From: Microbulbifer sp. SAOS-129_SWC | GTDB lineage: Bacteria; Pseudomonadota; Gammaproteobacteria; Pseudomonadales; Cellvibrionaceae | Length of the DNA: 64,000 nucleotides | Assembly (NCBI RefSeq): GCF_039696035.1 | Contig: NZ_CP155567.1 | Location: 2,909,001-2,973,000, forward strand | Reading direction: 5' to 3' | Part shown: positions 16,107-26,138 of the stretch, piece by piece | How the letters are laid out: each line of letters begins with the position of its first letter | How positions within the stretch are numbered: position 1 is the first letter of the stretch | Translations under genes and position numbers: made by a program | Notes under the pieces: generated by a model | What the model was told of the DNA's origin: nothing | Databases searched by the model: none | Seen by the model: the letters and a program-made list of their open reading frames with translations, nothing else

Positions 16107-16856
16107 TTAAATCCCGAGAGCCCTGGCCAGGGTGGCCGGCGGCAGATAACCGGGTACCACGGTGCCGTCTTCGAGCACAATGGTCGGTGTGCCGCGCACA
16201 TCGATAACGTCGTTGCCCAGGTGATATTCCTTCGCCACCGGGTTGTTCGCGCAGACATTCAGGGGCACATTCTCGTTGTTTTTCAGCGCAGTCAGGGTCT
16301 TCTTGCGATCCTTGGCGCACCAGGCGGTGGCCGCCTTGCGGTAGCTCAGGGAGTTCAGGCCAGCACGCGGGAAGGCCAGATAGCGCACCTCGATTCCCAT
16401 CGCATTCAACTTCGGCACATCTTTGTGCAGCTTGCGGCAGTAGCCGCAGTCCACATCGGTGAACACATAGATATGCGCCTTGGTCTTGCCCTTCGGCGAG
16501 TAGACGATCATGTCCTTGATGTCCTGGCTGTCCATGATCTTGGCGCGCTGGGTGGTGCGGCGCTTCTCGGACATATTCACCATCTTGCCGCCGGCCATCC
16601 CATACAGGTCGCCGTAGATGAAGTGCTTGCCATCGGCCGACACGAACAGCGTGTTGGTGCCGCCATCGATATCGACCTCATAGACGCCGTTGATCGGGCT
16701 TTCGCGCACTTCGCCGTAGCTGGCCTTGGGATTGCCGGCCTTGAGGTTTGCCTTGATGGTCTTGACCACGGCGGCGTCGACCTCGGCGTGGGCGGCAGAG
16801 CCCGCCAGGGCGATGAATGCGCCAACCAGCATCAGCGACTTGTTGAAAAACGTCAT
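16107..16856 (-). CDS. dsbC: Thiol:disulfide isomerase DsbC/DsbG family
   Basis: 249 aa from the ATG at 16856, with AGGAG 10 nt upstream; longer in-frame starts lack a signal peptide at the right place. Residues 1-24 are a Sec signal peptide ending AHA. An N-terminal dimerisation domain (to about residue 80) precedes the thioredoxin fold with active-site CGYC at 137-140 (TDVDCGYCRKLHKD) and the cis-Pro loop RGTPTIV. A second cysteine pair (CAK and VCANN) is the structural disulfide. In the periplasm it repairs wrongly paired disulfides. In relatives dsbC sits next to hom; here the ansA cassette separates them. Confidence 0.93.
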   Translation of the reverse strand: MTFFNKSLMLVGAFIALAGSAAHAEVDAAVVKTIKANLKAGNPKASYGEVRESPINGVYEVDIDGGTNTLFVSADGKHFIYGDLYGMAGGKMVNMSEKRRTTQRAKIMDSQDIKDMIVYSPKGKTKAHIYVFTDVDCGYCRKLHKDVPKLNAMGIEVRYLAFPRAGLNSLSYRKAATAWCAKDRKKTLTALKNNENVPLNVCANNPVAKEYHLGNDVIDVRGTPTIVLEDGTVVPGYLPPATLARALGI

Positions 16857-17034
16857 TGGTCGATAGCTCCTGTAATTCTTCTGGTTTCGACTGAAAGGCC
16901 GGCATCCGGTTCCCGCCAGTATGGCATCAAACGGCGACAAATGTGCTCTATGGCGCGTTTTACCATATCCGCCACAGCGGTACCACGACGCAGCTCCCGG
17001 GACAGCCAAAAGGTGGAAATCACACCGTTCAGGC

Positions 17035-17068
17035 ATAAAAAAAGCCGGGGCATCTCTGCCCCGGCTTC
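17035..17068 (-). terminator. Strong intrinsic terminator after rplS
   Basis: On the minus strand GCCGGGG-CAGAGATG-CCCCGGC is followed by TTTTTTTAT. It lies 23 bp past the rplS stop and would end the rpsP-rimM-trmD-rplS transcript. Confidence 0.93.
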
Positions 17069-17090
17069 TTCAGTTCGCGCAAGGAAACAC

Positions 17091-17441
17091 TCAGTTGAGC
17101 TTTTCCTTGATGCGCGCCGCCTTACCAGTCAGGTTGCGCAGGTAGTACAGCTTGGCCTGGCGCACGTCGCCGCGACGCTTGACCGAAATGCTGTCGACCA
17201 GCTGGCTGTGAGTCTGGAAGGTACGCTCTACGCCGACACCGTGGGAAATCTTGCGCACGGTGAAGGAAGAGTTCAGGCCGCGGTTACGCTTGCCGATAAC
17301 AACACCTTCAAACGCCTGCAGACGCTCGCGGTTACCTTCTTTAACCTTCACCTGAACGATAACAGTGTCGCCCGGAGCAAAGGCCGGAACGTCGCTCTTC
17401 AGCTGTTCCTGTTCCAGCTGCTGGATGATTTTGTTAGTCAT
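17091..17441 (-). CDS. rplS: 50S ribosomal protein L19
   Basis: 116 aa from the ATG at 17441 ([13 protein letters not shown]), preceded by GGGAG 8 nt upstream; the ATG five codons earlier is too long for the family. L19 sits at the interface of the two ribosomal subunits. The conserved blocks [26 protein letters not shown] and [12 protein letters not shown] are intact. It is the last gene of the conserved rpsP-rimM-trmD-rplS operon, 132 bp after trmD. Confidence 0.98.
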   Translation of the reverse strand: MTNKIIQQLEQEQLKSDVPAFAPGDTVIVQVKVKEGNRERLQAFEGVVIGKRNRGLNSSFTVRKISHGVGVERTFQTHSQLVDSISVKRRGDVRQAKLYYLRNLTGKAARIKEKLN

Positions 17442-17573
17442 TTGGAATACTCCCAAATACGGGCTCTGTGGAACCCTGCGATTGTGTAGCTTCTCAGCTA
17501 GTTCACCAGATTACTCACGCCTCCCGGCGAATCCGGCCTCTGAACGCCCCCAAGCCTGAACTTCGGCGCGTCC

Positions 17574-18344
17574 TCAATTCTGTTCAGCATTGCGCTCCCG
17601 CCGGATCTCCTCCAGCAGTTGCTTCTGCTCGTCGTCCAGCGCCAGCCCTTCCAGCAGGTCGGGACGGCGCTGCTCAGTGCGCGCCAGTGCCTGCTTGAGG
17701 CGCCAGCGGCGAATCTTCTCGTGGTTGCCAGACATCAACACCTCCGGCACCACCCTGTCCCGGTAGACTTCCGGGCGGGTGTAATGCGGGCAGTCGAGCA
17801 ACCCGCGGGCGAAGGAGTCCTCCACCGCCGACTGATCGTGCCCCAGCGCGCCGGGAATCAGCCGCGTGACCGTATCCACCAGCACCATGGCAGCGAGTTC
17901 GCCACCACTTAAAACGTAGTCGCCGATGGACCACTCTTCGTCGATCAGCGTCTCGACGATGCGCTCGTCGATCCCCTCATAGCGCCCGGCCAGCAACACC
18001 AGGTTACCCGCCGCAGACAGCGCCTCGACACCGCCCTGATCCAGCTGCCGCCCCTGGGGGGACAGATAGATACTGCGCGCCGGCGCACCGCCCTCTTCGG
18101 CCCAGGCTCGAGCCTCGGTCAGGGCCTGGTAGAGGGGCTCCGCCAGCATCACCATGCCGGGTCCGCCGCCGTAGGGGCGGTCATCCACAGTGCGGTGGCG
18201 ATCACTGGTGAAATCCCGTGGATTCCAGCAGCGCACCTCCAGCAGGCCATCTTTGACCGCGCGCCCGCTAATCCCGTAATCGGTCAGGGCCGCGAACATC
18301 TCCGGGAAGATACTGACCAGCGCAATACGCTTGGTATCGACCAT
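17574..18344 (-). CDS. trmD: tRNA (guanine37-N1)-methyltransferase
   Basis: 256 aa from the ATG at 18344. It methylates G37 next to the anticodon and so prevents frameshifting. The SPOUT trefoil-knot motifs are visible: [24 protein letters not shown] and [15 protein letters not shown]. The start codon overlaps the rimM stop (TGATG), so translation is coupled. The open frame runs on upstream only because it shadows rimM. The C-terminal [21 protein letters not shown] is canonical. Confidence 0.98.
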   Translation of the reverse strand: MVDTKRIALVSIFPEMFAALTDYGISGRAVKDGLLEVRCWNPRDFTSDRHRTVDDRPYGGGPGMVMLAEPLYQALTEARAWAEEGGAPARSIYLSPQGRQLDQGGVEALSAAGNLVLLAGRYEGIDERIVETLIDEEWSIGDYVLSGGELAAMVLVDTVTRLIPGALGHDQSAVEDSFARGLLDCPHYTRPEVYRDRVVPEVLMSGNHEKIRRWRLKQALARTEQRRPDLLEGLALDDEQKQLLEEIRRERNAEQN

Positions 18345-18904
18345 CAGAATTCCGGATCCCAGTTGACGGTGATCACACCGGCTTCCAGGTCGATATCGCT
18401 GATGAACTCGCCCGGCAGGTAAGGGATCAGGCGCTCGCGCCCGTCCTTGCCACCGCGCACGACCAGTACGTCGTTGGCACCGGTTTCCATCATCCGCACC
18501 ACGCAGCCGAAATCGCACTCGCGGCCGTCGAAACGGCTGATCACGCGCAGACCTTCCAGCTGGTGCCAGTAGAACTCACCCGCCTCAAGGGATGGCAGTT
18601 CACTGCGCCGCACAGCGATATCCCGCTGGCAGTACTGCGCCGCCAGGTCGCGGTCATCGACACCCTCGATATGGACAATCAAGCCCTTACCGTGGCGCTT
18701 TCCACCATCCACCTGCAGCGGTTCCCAGCCAGAGGGGCTCTGCAACCACCAATCGGCGAACTGCAGAATATTGTCCATCGGCTCGGTAAAGGAATGCACC
18801 TTTACCCAACCGCGAACGCCGTACACCGCGGTGATGCGCCCGACAGTGACCAGGTCAGCGGATTTGGAGCCGCTGCTCTCAGGATTAACTGACGTCACAG
18901 GCAC
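18344..18904 (-). CDS. rimM: Ribosome maturation factor RimM
   Basis: 186 aa from a GTG at 18904; a second GTG two codons on is possible. RimM binds S19 and helps 30S assembly. The N-terminal barrel shows [20 protein letters not shown], the linker YWHQLEGL leads into the PRC-barrel domain, and the end [15 protein letters not shown] is typical. It lies 19 bp after rpsP and overlaps trmD by one base. Confidence 0.97.
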   Translation of the reverse strand: MPVTSVNPESSGSKSADLVTVGRITAVYGVRGWVKVHSFTEPMDNILQFADWWLQSPSGWEPLQVDGGKRHGKGLIVHIEGVDDRDLAAQYCQRDIAVRRSELPSLEAGEFYWHQLEGLRVISRFDGRECDFGCVVRMMETGANDVLVVRGGKDGRERLIPYLPGEFISDIDLEAGVITVNWDPEF

Positions 18905-18923
18905 ACCCGCAGCTCGGCTTGAA

Positions 18924-19163
18924 TCAAGCAGACTCTTTCAGCAGCTTGCTGACGCGGTCGGAGACCTGGGCGCCCTGGCCTACCCAGTACTCAACACGCT
19001 CACGATCAACGCGCAGACGCTCTTCCTGACCGCGGGCAACCGGGTTGAAGAAGCCGACGCGCTCGATGAAACGGCCGTCGCGGGATTTGCGGCTGTCAGT
19101 CACAGTCAGGTGATAAAACGGGCGCTTCTTAGCACCGCCACGAGCCAAACGAATGGTTACCAT
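18924..19163 (-). CDS. rpsP: 30S ribosomal protein S16
   Basis: 79 aa from the ATG at 19163 ([21 protein letters not shown]), preceded by AGGAA; an upstream in-frame start is rejected by family length. S16 is an early 30S assembly protein. The motifs [12 protein letters not shown] and [11 protein letters not shown] are intact. It is the first gene of the operon that runs through rimM, trmD and rplS. The 260 bp gap to ffh should contain its promoter, but I see no convincing one. Confidence 0.98.
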   Translation of the reverse strand: MVTIRLARGGAKKRPFYHLTVTDSRKSRDGRFIERVGFFNPVARGQEERLRVDRERVEYWVGQGAQVSDRVSKLLKESA

Positions 19164-19386
19164 GTAGCTTTCCTGTAGTTTCAACACTGGGCAGCCACCT
19201 TCTTCGGCGACCACCTACAACAATCCGAGCCGGAAGCGCACCCGGCTGAAAGGCGGCGTATTCTAATGTACCGCCCGTAGTTTGTATAGCGGGGAATCCA
19301 CCCAAAATCGGCAAACTCCCTCCTGAGCAACGCCCGCGCCACAGAGCCGCTTTCAAGGCTCTCTCGCAAGGCCATCAAAGATAAAC

Positions 19387-19403
19387 GCGGGCTACCAGCC
19401 CGC
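19387..19403 (-). terminator. Terminator-like hairpin after ffh
   Basis: GCGGGCT-GGT-AGCCCGC on the minus strand, followed by the T-rich GTTTATCTTTG, 21 bp past the ffh stop. Confidence 0.6.
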
Positions 19404-19423
19404 CTGTGTACCTGGAGTTCCGG

Positions 19424-20848
19424 CTATTTCTTGCGGAACCCCGGAGGCAGGCCGCCGGGCATACCGCCCATGCCGCCCATCCCCCCGGTGCCACCACCAC
19501 CGCCCATGCCCGGCAGGCCGCCCATACCGCGCATCAGCTTGCCCATGCCGCCGCCCTTGAGCTTTTTCATCATCTTGCCCATCTGCTTGTGCTGCTTGAG
19601 CAGGCGATTCAGGTCCTGGATCTGGGTGCCGGAACCGGCAGTGATACGGCGCTTGCGGGAGCCGCTGAGAATATCCGGGTTGTGGCGCTCGGCGGGCGTC
19701 ATGGAACCGATAATGGCGTCCATGCGCTTGAACTCTTTGCCCATATCCGCCTGCTGGGCCATCTGTGCCATACCGCCCATACCCGGCATCTTTTCCATCA
19801 GGGAGCCCAGGCCGCCCATATTCTGCATCTGCTGCAGCTGGTCGCGCAGGTCTTCCAGATCGAAGCCCTTGCCCTTCTGCACCTTCTTGACCAGCTTCTC
19901 GGCCTTGGCCTTGTCGATCTTCTGCTCCGCCTCCTCGATCAGCGACATGATGTCGCCCATACCGAGAATGCGTGAAGCGATGCGGTCCGGGTGGAAAGTC
20001 TCGAGCGCGTCGGTCCTCTCACCAACACCAATAAACTTGATCGGCTTTCCGGTCACATGGCGCACCGACAGCGCCGCACCGCCGCGGGCGTCGCCGTCTG
20101 CCTTGGTCAGGATGACACCGGTCAGCGGCAGCGCTTCGTTAAAGGCGCTGGCCGTGTTGACCGCGTCTTGGCCGATCATCGCGTCGATCACGAACAGCGT
20201 CTCGGCCGGATCCAGCGTGCCGTGCAGCTCGCGGATCTCGTCCATCAGCTGCTCGTCGATATGCAGGCGGCCGGCGGTATCCACGATCAGCACATCGGCG
20301 AACTGCTTGCGCGCGGCGTCCATCGCGCCCTTGGCGATATCCAGCGGCTTTTGCTCGGGAGTGGAGGGATAGAACAGCGCCCCCACCTCACCGGCCAGGG
20401 TTTCCAGCTGCTTGATGGCCGCGGGGCGGTAGACGTCCGCACTGACCACCATGACCTTCTTCTTCTCGCGCTCCTGCAGGTACTTGGCCAGCTTGGCCAC
20501 ACTGGTGGTCTTACCGGCACCCTGCAGACCCGCCATCAGGATCACCGCCGGCGGCTGCACTGCCAGGTTCAGCGGCGTAGCCGCCTCGCCCATGACCTTG
20601 ACCAACTCGTCATTGACAATCTTGACGAACTGCTGGCCCGGGTTCAGCGCCGTGCTGACTTTCTGACCCACCGCCGCGGTGCGAACCTGCTGTACAAATG
20701 CCTTCACCACCGGCAGGGCCACATCGGCCTCCAGCAGCGCCTTGCGCACCTCGCGCAGCGTGTCGCGGATATTGTCGTCCGTCAGGCGCGCTTTACCGGT
20801 GACCTTCTTTAACGCCGCCGACAGGCGGTCGCTCAGGTTGTCGAACAT
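19424..20848 (-). CDS. ffh: Signal recognition particle protein Ffh
   Basis: 474 aa from the ATG at 20848 (MFDNLSDRLSAALKKVTG). With 4.5S RNA it delivers nascent membrane proteins to FtsY. It has an N domain, then a GTPase G domain with P-loop GLQGAGKT at 107-114, VDTAGRLHIDEQLM and TKADGDARGGAALSV. The methionine-rich M domain includes RKRRITAGSGTQIQDLNRLL for RNA binding. The C-terminus is unusually Gly/Met-rich low complexity (GMGGMGGMPGGLPPGF). It is upstream of rpsP on the same strand and divergent from the cytochrome assembly gene at 21218. Confidence 0.98.
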   Translation of the reverse strand: MFDNLSDRLSAALKKVTGKARLTDDNIRDTLREVRKALLEADVALPVVKAFVQQVRTAAVGQKVSTALNPGQQFVKIVNDELVKVMGEAATPLNLAVQPPAVILMAGLQGAGKTTSVAKLAKYLQEREKKKVMVVSADVYRPAAIKQLETLAGEVGALFYPSTPEQKPLDIAKGAMDAARKQFADVLIVDTAGRLHIDEQLMDEIRELHGTLDPAETLFVIDAMIGQDAVNTASAFNEALPLTGVILTKADGDARGGAALSVRHVTGKPIKFIGVGERTDALETFHPDRIASRILGMGDIMSLIEEAEQKIDKAKAEKLVKKVQKGKGFDLEDLRDQLQQMQNMGGLGSLMEKMPGMGGMAQMAQQADMGKEFKRMDAIIGSMTPAERHNPDILSGSRKRRITAGSGTQIQDLNRLLKQHKQMGKMMKKLKGGGMGKLMRGMGGLPGMGGGGGTGGMGGMGGMPGGLPPGFRKK

Positions 20849-20945
20849 AGATACGTCTCGATCTCTATCTGGCTGGCCGACCGCCGCTCCGCTGGGCATC
20901 GGCACTGTATTGCGGAAGCACAGCTCCCGGCTCTCGTGGCGCGGC

Positions 20946-20975
20946 AGTATAGCTCAAGCGCCGGCGCAGCCGAAA
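20946..20975 (-). promoter_or_regulatory. Candidate ffh promoter
   Basis: A good -10 (TATACT on the minus strand, 20951-20946) with a weak -35 (TTTCGG, 20975-20970) and 18 bp spacer, followed by a GC-rich discriminator. It lies about 100 bp before the ffh start. The rest of the 369 bp ffh to 21218 gap shows no gene. Confidence 0.35.
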
Positions 20976-21217
20976 CTCCGGCGCAACCACCCAATGCCAC
21001 GGCTTTGACCGGACTCCCGGCAATCGTAGCGACACCCGGGCCCGGCCACCGGCTGACAGGACACCTGAACAGATGACTCGCGGCAGCAGCACCGCACCCA
21101 AACGTCCGAATACCTGAATCCCCGCCAGAACGGCGCTGGGCTCCTTCAGCGGACTTTCCAGCACCGGCGCGCTGTGCCACACTGCCGCCCTATCGCAACC
21201 GAGACACGGATTCATCG

Positions 21218-22027
21218 ATGGCGGCATTCGCCCACTGGACGGCAATCGCACTCTACTCAGCCACCACAATTCTGGCGGCCATGAGCTACCTGCGCCAGCG
21301 CCAGCCGCACATGGTGCCGCTGCTGGCGCTGCTGGCCGGTGCACTGGTCGCCCACGGTATCTCCCTGTACTACACGCTCATTTCCCCCACCGGCTACCGC
21401 TTCGACCTGCTGGCAATGCTGTCGCTGGTGTCCTGGACTATCAATCTGCTGGTACTGCTGCTCGCCACGCGCCAGCCCCTGCAACCACTGATCCTGATCT
21501 TGGCGCCTCTGGGTGTACTGACAGTATTTGCCGCGGTGTACGACTGGGGTGGTGTGGCACCGCGCCAGCAGCTGTCCACCGGTATCGCCGTGCACGCGCT
21601 GCTGTCGATCACCGCCTATTCGCTACTGACCATCGCCACACTGCAGGCCATCTACCTCTACTACCAGAATCAACAGCTGCACAACCACAAGCCCGGCGGA
21701 ATCAGCCGCCTGTTGCCACCGCTGCAGACGATGGAATCGCTGCTGTTCGGCCTGGTTGCCTTCGGCCAGATACTGCTGACCGCTTCGCTGATTACCGGCT
21801 TCCTGTTTGTCGACAACCTCTTCGCCCAGCATCTGGTGCACAAGACCGTGCTGTCGATCCTCGCCTGGCTGCTCTACAGTGTTTTGTTGTGGGGCCACTG
21901 GAAACTGGGCTGGCGCGGTAATACCGCCGTACGCTGGACCCTGGCGGCGTTCGCCGCGCTGATGCTGGCCTTCTTCGGCAGCAAGCTGGTGCTCGAAGTG
22001 ATTCTGCACCGCAGCACCTGGGGCTAA
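21218..22027 (+). CDS. ypjD: CcsA/YpjD-like cytochrome c assembly membrane protein
   Basis: 269 aa with about eight hydrophobic helices and almost no soluble domain. The family resembles CcsA/CcmC heme handlers: it has conserved His residues (GIAVHALLSITAYSLLTIA and QHLVHKTVLSILAW) in the membrane part. Next to ffh this gene is a fixed neighbour in gammaproteobacteria (YpjD in E. coli). Its exact role is not settled; a heme or inner-membrane function is likely. It is divergent from ffh and is followed by a CorB/CorC-type gene 81 bp downstream. Confidence 0.88.
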   Translation: MAAFAHWTAIALYSATTILAAMSYLRQRQPHMVPLLALLAGALVAHGISLYYTLISPTGYRFDLLAMLSLVSWTINLLVLLLATRQPLQPLILILAPLGVLTVFAAVYDWGGVAPRQQLSTGIAVHALLSITAYSLLTIATLQAIYLYYQNQQLHNHKPGGISRLLPPLQTMESLLFGLVAFGQILLTASLITGFLFVDNLFAQHLVHKTVLSILAWLLYSVLLWGHWKLGWRGNTAVRWTLAAFAALMLAFFGSKLVLEVILHRSTWG

Positions 22028-22108
22028 TTTCCGCCTGATTCCAGGCAAACTTGCGGCCAGTGAAATTCTGTTTCAATATCCCCGCTTCCCAATAAATAGA
22101 GTTTCATC

Positions 22109-23392
22109 TTGAACGAGATATCGCCCGGCCTGCTATTCGCCCTGATCGGTGTTCTAATAGTCATCTCCGCCTTCTTCTCCAGCTCCGAAACCAGCATGAT
22201 GGCGCTCAACCGCTATCGCCTGCGCCACCAGGCCAAGAGCGGTCATCGCGGGGCGAAGCGGGCCGTGGAGCTACTGTCGCGCCCGGACAAGCTGATCGGC
22301 GCCATCCTGATCGGCAACAACCTGGTCAATATTCTCGCCACCTCCATCGCCACCACCGTCTTCACCCGCCTCTACGGTGACGCCGGTGTTTTCTATGCCA
22401 CCGCGGCACTCACAGTGGTGATCCTGATCTTTGCCGAAGTGACACCGAAAACCATCGCCGCCCTGCACCCGGAAAAAGTCGCCTTTCCCGCCAGCCTGAT
22501 ACTGCGGCCGCTTTTGCGCCTGCTGGCGCCGTTCGTGTGGCTGGTGGGCAGCGTCTCAAATGGCCTCGCGCGCCTCGTCGGCGTGGAGGCCGGTGAACAG
22601 TCCGAAGCGGAACATCTGGCACCAGAGGAGTTACGCACTGTCGTGTTCGAATCCGGCGCCCTGCTGCCCAGCAAACACAAGGGCATGCTGCTGAACGTAC
22701 TCGACCTCGACCAGGCCACGGTGGAAGACATCATGATTCCACGCAACGAAGTGGTCGGCGTGGACCTGGAGGATTCCGGCGAGGAAATCCTGGAGCAACT
22801 GGCGGAGAGCTGCTACACGCGCCTGCCGGTGTTTGCAGGCGATATCAACCGGGTGGTCGGCATCCTGCACCTGCGCCGCGCCGCGCAGATTCTGCGCAAC
22901 GGCCCCGAGTCCTTCAGCGCGGAGCAGCTGAAAAGCTATACCGACGAGCCCTATTTCGTGCCGGAAGCGACGCCCCTGCCGACACTGCTGATGAACTTCC
23001 AGAAGACCAAGCGCCGCATGGGCCTGGTGGTGGATGAATACGGCGAGGTAATGGGCATTGTCACCCTGGAAGACCTGCTGGAGGAAATCGTCGGCGACTT
23101 CACCGCCAACCCGGCAGCCAGCGAGGACGAGGAAATCGTCGCCCAGGGCGACGGCTGGTACCTGGTTGAGGGCGGCACCTCGATCCGCGATATCAATCGT
23201 ACCCTGCACTGGGAACTGCCCACCGATGGCCCCAAGACCCTGAATGGCCTGGCGATGGAGCATCTGGAGAGCATTCCGGACGGCAATATCAGCTTCTACA
23301 TCCTGAATTACCTGGTGGAAATCATCGAAGTTTCCGACAAGATGATTACCCGCGCGCGGGTCAAGAAAGTGGGGCGCGACCGGGAGCGCTGA
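22109..23392 (+). CDS. CNNM/CBS/CorC-HlyC domain membrane protein (CorB/YfjD type)
   Basis: 427 aa starting at TTG (22109); no better ATG keeps the first helix (ALIGVLIVISAFFSSSETSM). The N-terminal DUF21/CNNM membrane domain (to about residue 185) has the SETSMMALNRYRLRH motif. Two CBS domains follow (about 195-330, with IMIPRNEVVGVDLED and RMGLVVDEYGEVMGIVTLED). A C-terminal CorC_HlyC domain closes with GLAMEHLESIPDG. Such proteins handle Mg2+ or Co2+. The gene converges on rnhB with a 16 bp gap. Confidence 0.92.
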   Translation: MNEISPGLLFALIGVLIVISAFFSSSETSMMALNRYRLRHQAKSGHRGAKRAVELLSRPDKLIGAILIGNNLVNILATSIATTVFTRLYGDAGVFYATAALTVVILIFAEVTPKTIAALHPEKVAFPASLILRPLLRLLAPFVWLVGSVSNGLARLVGVEAGEQSEAEHLAPEELRTVVFESGALLPSKHKGMLLNVLDLDQATVEDIMIPRNEVVGVDLEDSGEEILEQLAESCYTRLPVFAGDINRVVGILHLRRAAQILRNGPESFSAEQLKSYTDEPYFVPEATPLPTLLMNFQKTKRRMGLVVDEYGEVMGIVTLEDLLEEIVGDFTANPAASEDEEIVAQGDGWYLVEGGTSIRDINRTLHWELPTDGPKTLNGLAMEHLESIPDGNISFYILNYLVEIIEVSDKMITRARVKKVGRDRER

Positions 23393-23408
23393 GCACCCGC
23401 GGCACTCG

Positions 23409-24026
23409 TCACGCCAGATCCATCACCAACTGCTTCACCGGCGCAAAGCTCTGCCGGTGAATGCGGGTCGGCCCCAGCTGCTCCAGCGCTGCCAGGTGTG
23501 CCTTGGTCGGGTAACCTTTATGACCCGCCAGGCCGTAGCCCGGATACTGCCTGTCCAACTCCACCATCTCCCGATCGCGGGTCACCTTGGCCAGAATCGA
23601 CGCTGCGGCGATCGCCTGCACGCGGCTATCGCCCTTCACCACCGTATCGCAGGGATAGTCCCAGTCCGGCTTTTTATTGCCGTCCACCAGGACAAATTCC
23701 GGCTGTACCGACAACCGCTCCACCGCGCGGCGCATGGCCAGCAGGCTGGCGTGGAGGATATTGATACGGTCTATCTCTTCCACCGAGGCGCGCGCCACGG
23801 CGAATGACAGCGCGCGCGCGCGAATCAGGTCGAACAACTGCTCGCGCTTTTTTTCACTCAATTTTTTCGAGTCCGCCAGCCCTTCGATCGGCTGCGCCGG
23901 GTCGAGAATCACCGCGGCGGCGACCACATCACCGGCCAGGGGGCCGCGCCCGACTTCATCGACACCGGCAAGCAGGTCGCCCTTGTAAGTACAGATATAG
24001 GGCGGCAGAGGTTGTTTGTTTTTCAT
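23409..24026 (-). CDS. rnhB: Ribonuclease HII
   Basis: 205 aa. It cleaves RNA in RNA-DNA hybrids and starts removal of single ribonucleotides from DNA. The signature [16 protein letters not shown] holds the first catalytic Asp and Glu. Further motifs are [21 protein letters not shown] and [20 protein letters not shown]. It is the last gene of the minus-strand envelope block and follows lpxB by 65 bp. In many relatives dnaE comes next; here the chromosome instead turns to convergent genes. Confidence 0.97.
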   Translation of the reverse strand: MKNKQPLPPYICTYKGDLLAGVDEVGRGPLAGDVVAAAVILDPAQPIEGLADSKKLSEKKREQLFDLIRARALSFAVARASVEEIDRINILHASLLAMRRAVERLSVQPEFVLVDGNKKPDWDYPCDTVVKGDSRVQAIAAASILAKVTRDREMVELDRQYPGYGLAGHKGYPTKAHLAALEQLGPTRIHRQSFAPVKQLVMDLA

Positions 24027-24091
24027 TACGTTTTGTCTTTTACAGGCAGGGCGGCTCCAGCTGGCGAGCGCTGATCACGACCAAACCGCCC

Positions 24092-25255
24092 CTAAACAGA
24101 GTTGCGGGCATCCACCAGGCTGCAAACGGCATCCGCGGCGCGCTCCGAGGCATTGCGGCGCAGCTGCTGGTGCAGTTCGTCGAAATCGCGCTGCAACTGG
24201 TCATACAGCAACGGATCATCGTAGTACCTGAGCAGCGCCGCACCCAGACGTTCCGGGGTAGCATCGTCCTGCAGGATTTCCGGCACCAGCTCCCGCTGCG
24301 CCAGCAGGTTAGGCAACGATACCCACGATGTTTGCAGCATGCGGGAAAAAATCGCGTAGGAAAGTTTTGCCATTTTGTAGGCGACCACCATCGGTTTTTT
24401 CAGCAGCATGGTCTCCAGCGTGGCCGTGCCCGAGGCAATCAACACATTGTCGGCGGCGGCGACAGCAGCGTGGGAATTGCCGTCCAGCAGGGTGACGGGC
24501 ACATCGGCATAAGATTCCAGCAGCGTACGCAATTCCGCCAGACGCTGCGCATTGGCCGCCGGCAGCACAAACTTCAACTGCGGACGCCGCTGGTGACACC
24601 AGCGCGCCACCTGCAGGAACAGCGGCCCCAGAAGGCGTACTTCACCGCCGCGACTGCCGGGCAGCAAAGCTATCACCTGATCATCTTCGGCAAAACCCAG
24701 TTCCCGGCGCGCCGCGGCGGTATCCACCTGCAGCGGGATCTCGTCGGCGAGCGGGTGGCCGACAAATGTCACCGGCACGGCGTGCTCGCGATAGAAATCC
24801 GCCTCGAACGGCAGCAGCGTGAGCATATGATCGACTGCGCGGGCAATTTTCTTGAGGCGCCCGCGGCGCCAGGCCCAAACCGACGGGCTCACATAGTGCA
24901 CGGTGGGAATACCGGCGCCCTTTAGCGTGGCCTCAAGGCCGAGGTTGAAGTCCGGCGAATCGATGCCGACAAAAACATCCGGTGGGTTATCGATAAAATG
25001 CTGGCGCAGGGTGCTACGGATTCTGAGCAATTCCGGCAAACGCTTGAGCGGCTCCACCAGGCCCATCACCGACAACCGCTCCATCGGAAACAGCGAGCGA
25101 GCCCCCAGCTTTAACATGCGCGGGCCGGCGATTCCCTCCACCTGCAACTGCGGATAGCGTTTTTGCAGCGCAGCCATCAGACCTGCGCCGAGAATATCAC
25201 CGGATGCCTCACCGGCAACGATACCGACGCGCAGCGGCTTTCCTGTGTCTGTCAC
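24092..25255 (-). CDS. lpxB: Lipid-A-disaccharide synthase
   Basis: 387 aa, GTG start at 25255 (TDTGKPLRVGIVAGEASGD after it). A peripheral inner-membrane glycosyltransferase (GT19) that joins UDP-2,3-diacylglucosamine and lipid X to make the lipid A disaccharide. Diagnostic motifs are VAGEASGDILGA, GIDSPDFNLG, HYVSPSVWAWR, FVGHPLAD and LLPGSRGGEV. It follows lpxA by 103 bp in the lpxD-fabZ-lpxA-lpxB series. Confidence 0.97.
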   Translation of the reverse strand: MTDTGKPLRVGIVAGEASGDILGAGLMAALQKRYPQLQVEGIAGPRMLKLGARSLFPMERLSVMGLVEPLKRLPELLRIRSTLRQHFIDNPPDVFVGIDSPDFNLGLEATLKGAGIPTVHYVSPSVWAWRRGRLKKIARAVDHMLTLLPFEADFYREHAVPVTFVGHPLADEIPLQVDTAAARRELGFAEDDQVIALLPGSRGGEVRLLGPLFLQVARWCHQRRPQLKFVLPAANAQRLAELRTLLESYADVPVTLLDGNSHAAVAAADNVLIASGTATLETMLLKKPMVVAYKMAKLSYAIFSRMLQTSWVSLPNLLAQRELVPEILQDDATPERLGAALLRYYDDPLLYDQLQRDFDELHQQLRRNASERAADAVCSLVDARNSV

Positions 25256-25358
25256 TGGGCACTGCCCCCTGAATACAGCGGCGGCCGCTGATTGCGACCG
25301 CCGAGGTTCAAATGATAATCAGATTGCTGCCAGTAGCGCAGCGGATGCGCTGCACAAA

Positions 25359-26138
25359 TCAGCGTGTGATGCCGCGCGCAGAGGACTGCAGGGACTCGAT
25401 CCAGGGCTGCACCACTTCAGACTGCTCGCGCAGCTCCAGCAGCGCATCCAGGGCTTCCTGCAGCGTGAGACCGCGGCGATAGACGATCTTGTAGGCTTTG
25501 TTGATCAACGAAATTTCATCGCGACTGAAACCCCGGCGGCGCAACCCTTCAGCATTGATGGTTTTCGCCTCGGCCGGATTGCCGGCCACCATGACGTACG
25601 CCGGCACATCCTTGCCAATGGCCGCGCCCATACCGGTAAACGCATGCTCACCGATGGTGCAATACTGGTGCACCATGCTGAAACCACTGAGAATCGCCCA
25701 ATCGCGCACCACCACGTGCCCGGCCAGCGCCACGTTGTTGACCAGGATCGTATGGTTACCGATGACGCTGTCGTGTCCGATATGCGCGTAGGCCATGATC
25801 AGGTTATCGTTGCCGACGGTAGTTTCGCCACGATCCTGCACGGTGCCGCGGTGTATGGTGACCCCTTCACGAATCACATTGTCGTCGCCGATCACCAATG
25901 TGGTGTCTTCGCCCTGGTATTTCTTGTCCGGAGTGTCCTGGCCGACCGTGGCGAACTGGTAAACGCGGTTGTTGCGACCGAGCCTGGTGGGACCACTCAA
26001 CACCACGTGGGAAGCGATTTCACAGCCGTCCCCGATTTCGACGCCCGGGCCCACCACAGTGTAAGGACCAATTCGCACCCCCTCTCCCAGGATTGCCGAT
26101 TCGTCGACAATGGCGGTGGGGTGGATATCTGTCTGCAT
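25359..26138 (-). CDS. lpxA: UDP-N-acetylglucosamine acyltransferase
   Basis: 259 aa from the ATG at 26138 (MQTDIHPTAIVDESA); a longer frame upstream lacks homology. It performs the first step of lipid A synthesis, moving a 3-hydroxyacyl chain from ACP to UDP-GlcNAc. A left-handed beta helix of hexapeptide repeats fills residues 1-190, with the catalytic His in NNVALAGHVVV-type sequence. The C-terminal helices begin at GLRRRGFSRDEI. It is separated from fabZ by 355 bp, wider than usual for this operon. Confidence 0.97.
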   Translation of the reverse strand: MQTDIHPTAIVDESAILGEGVRIGPYTVVGPGVEIGDGCEIASHVVLSGPTRLGRNNRVYQFATVGQDTPDKKYQGEDTTLVIGDDNVIREGVTIHRGTVQDRGETTVGNDNLIMAYAHIGHDSVIGNHTILVNNVALAGHVVVRDWAILSGFSMVHQYCTIGEHAFTGMGAAIGKDVPAYVMVAGNPAEAKTINAEGLRRRGFSRDEISLINKAYKIVYRRGLTLQEALDALLELREQSEVVQPWIESLQSSARGITR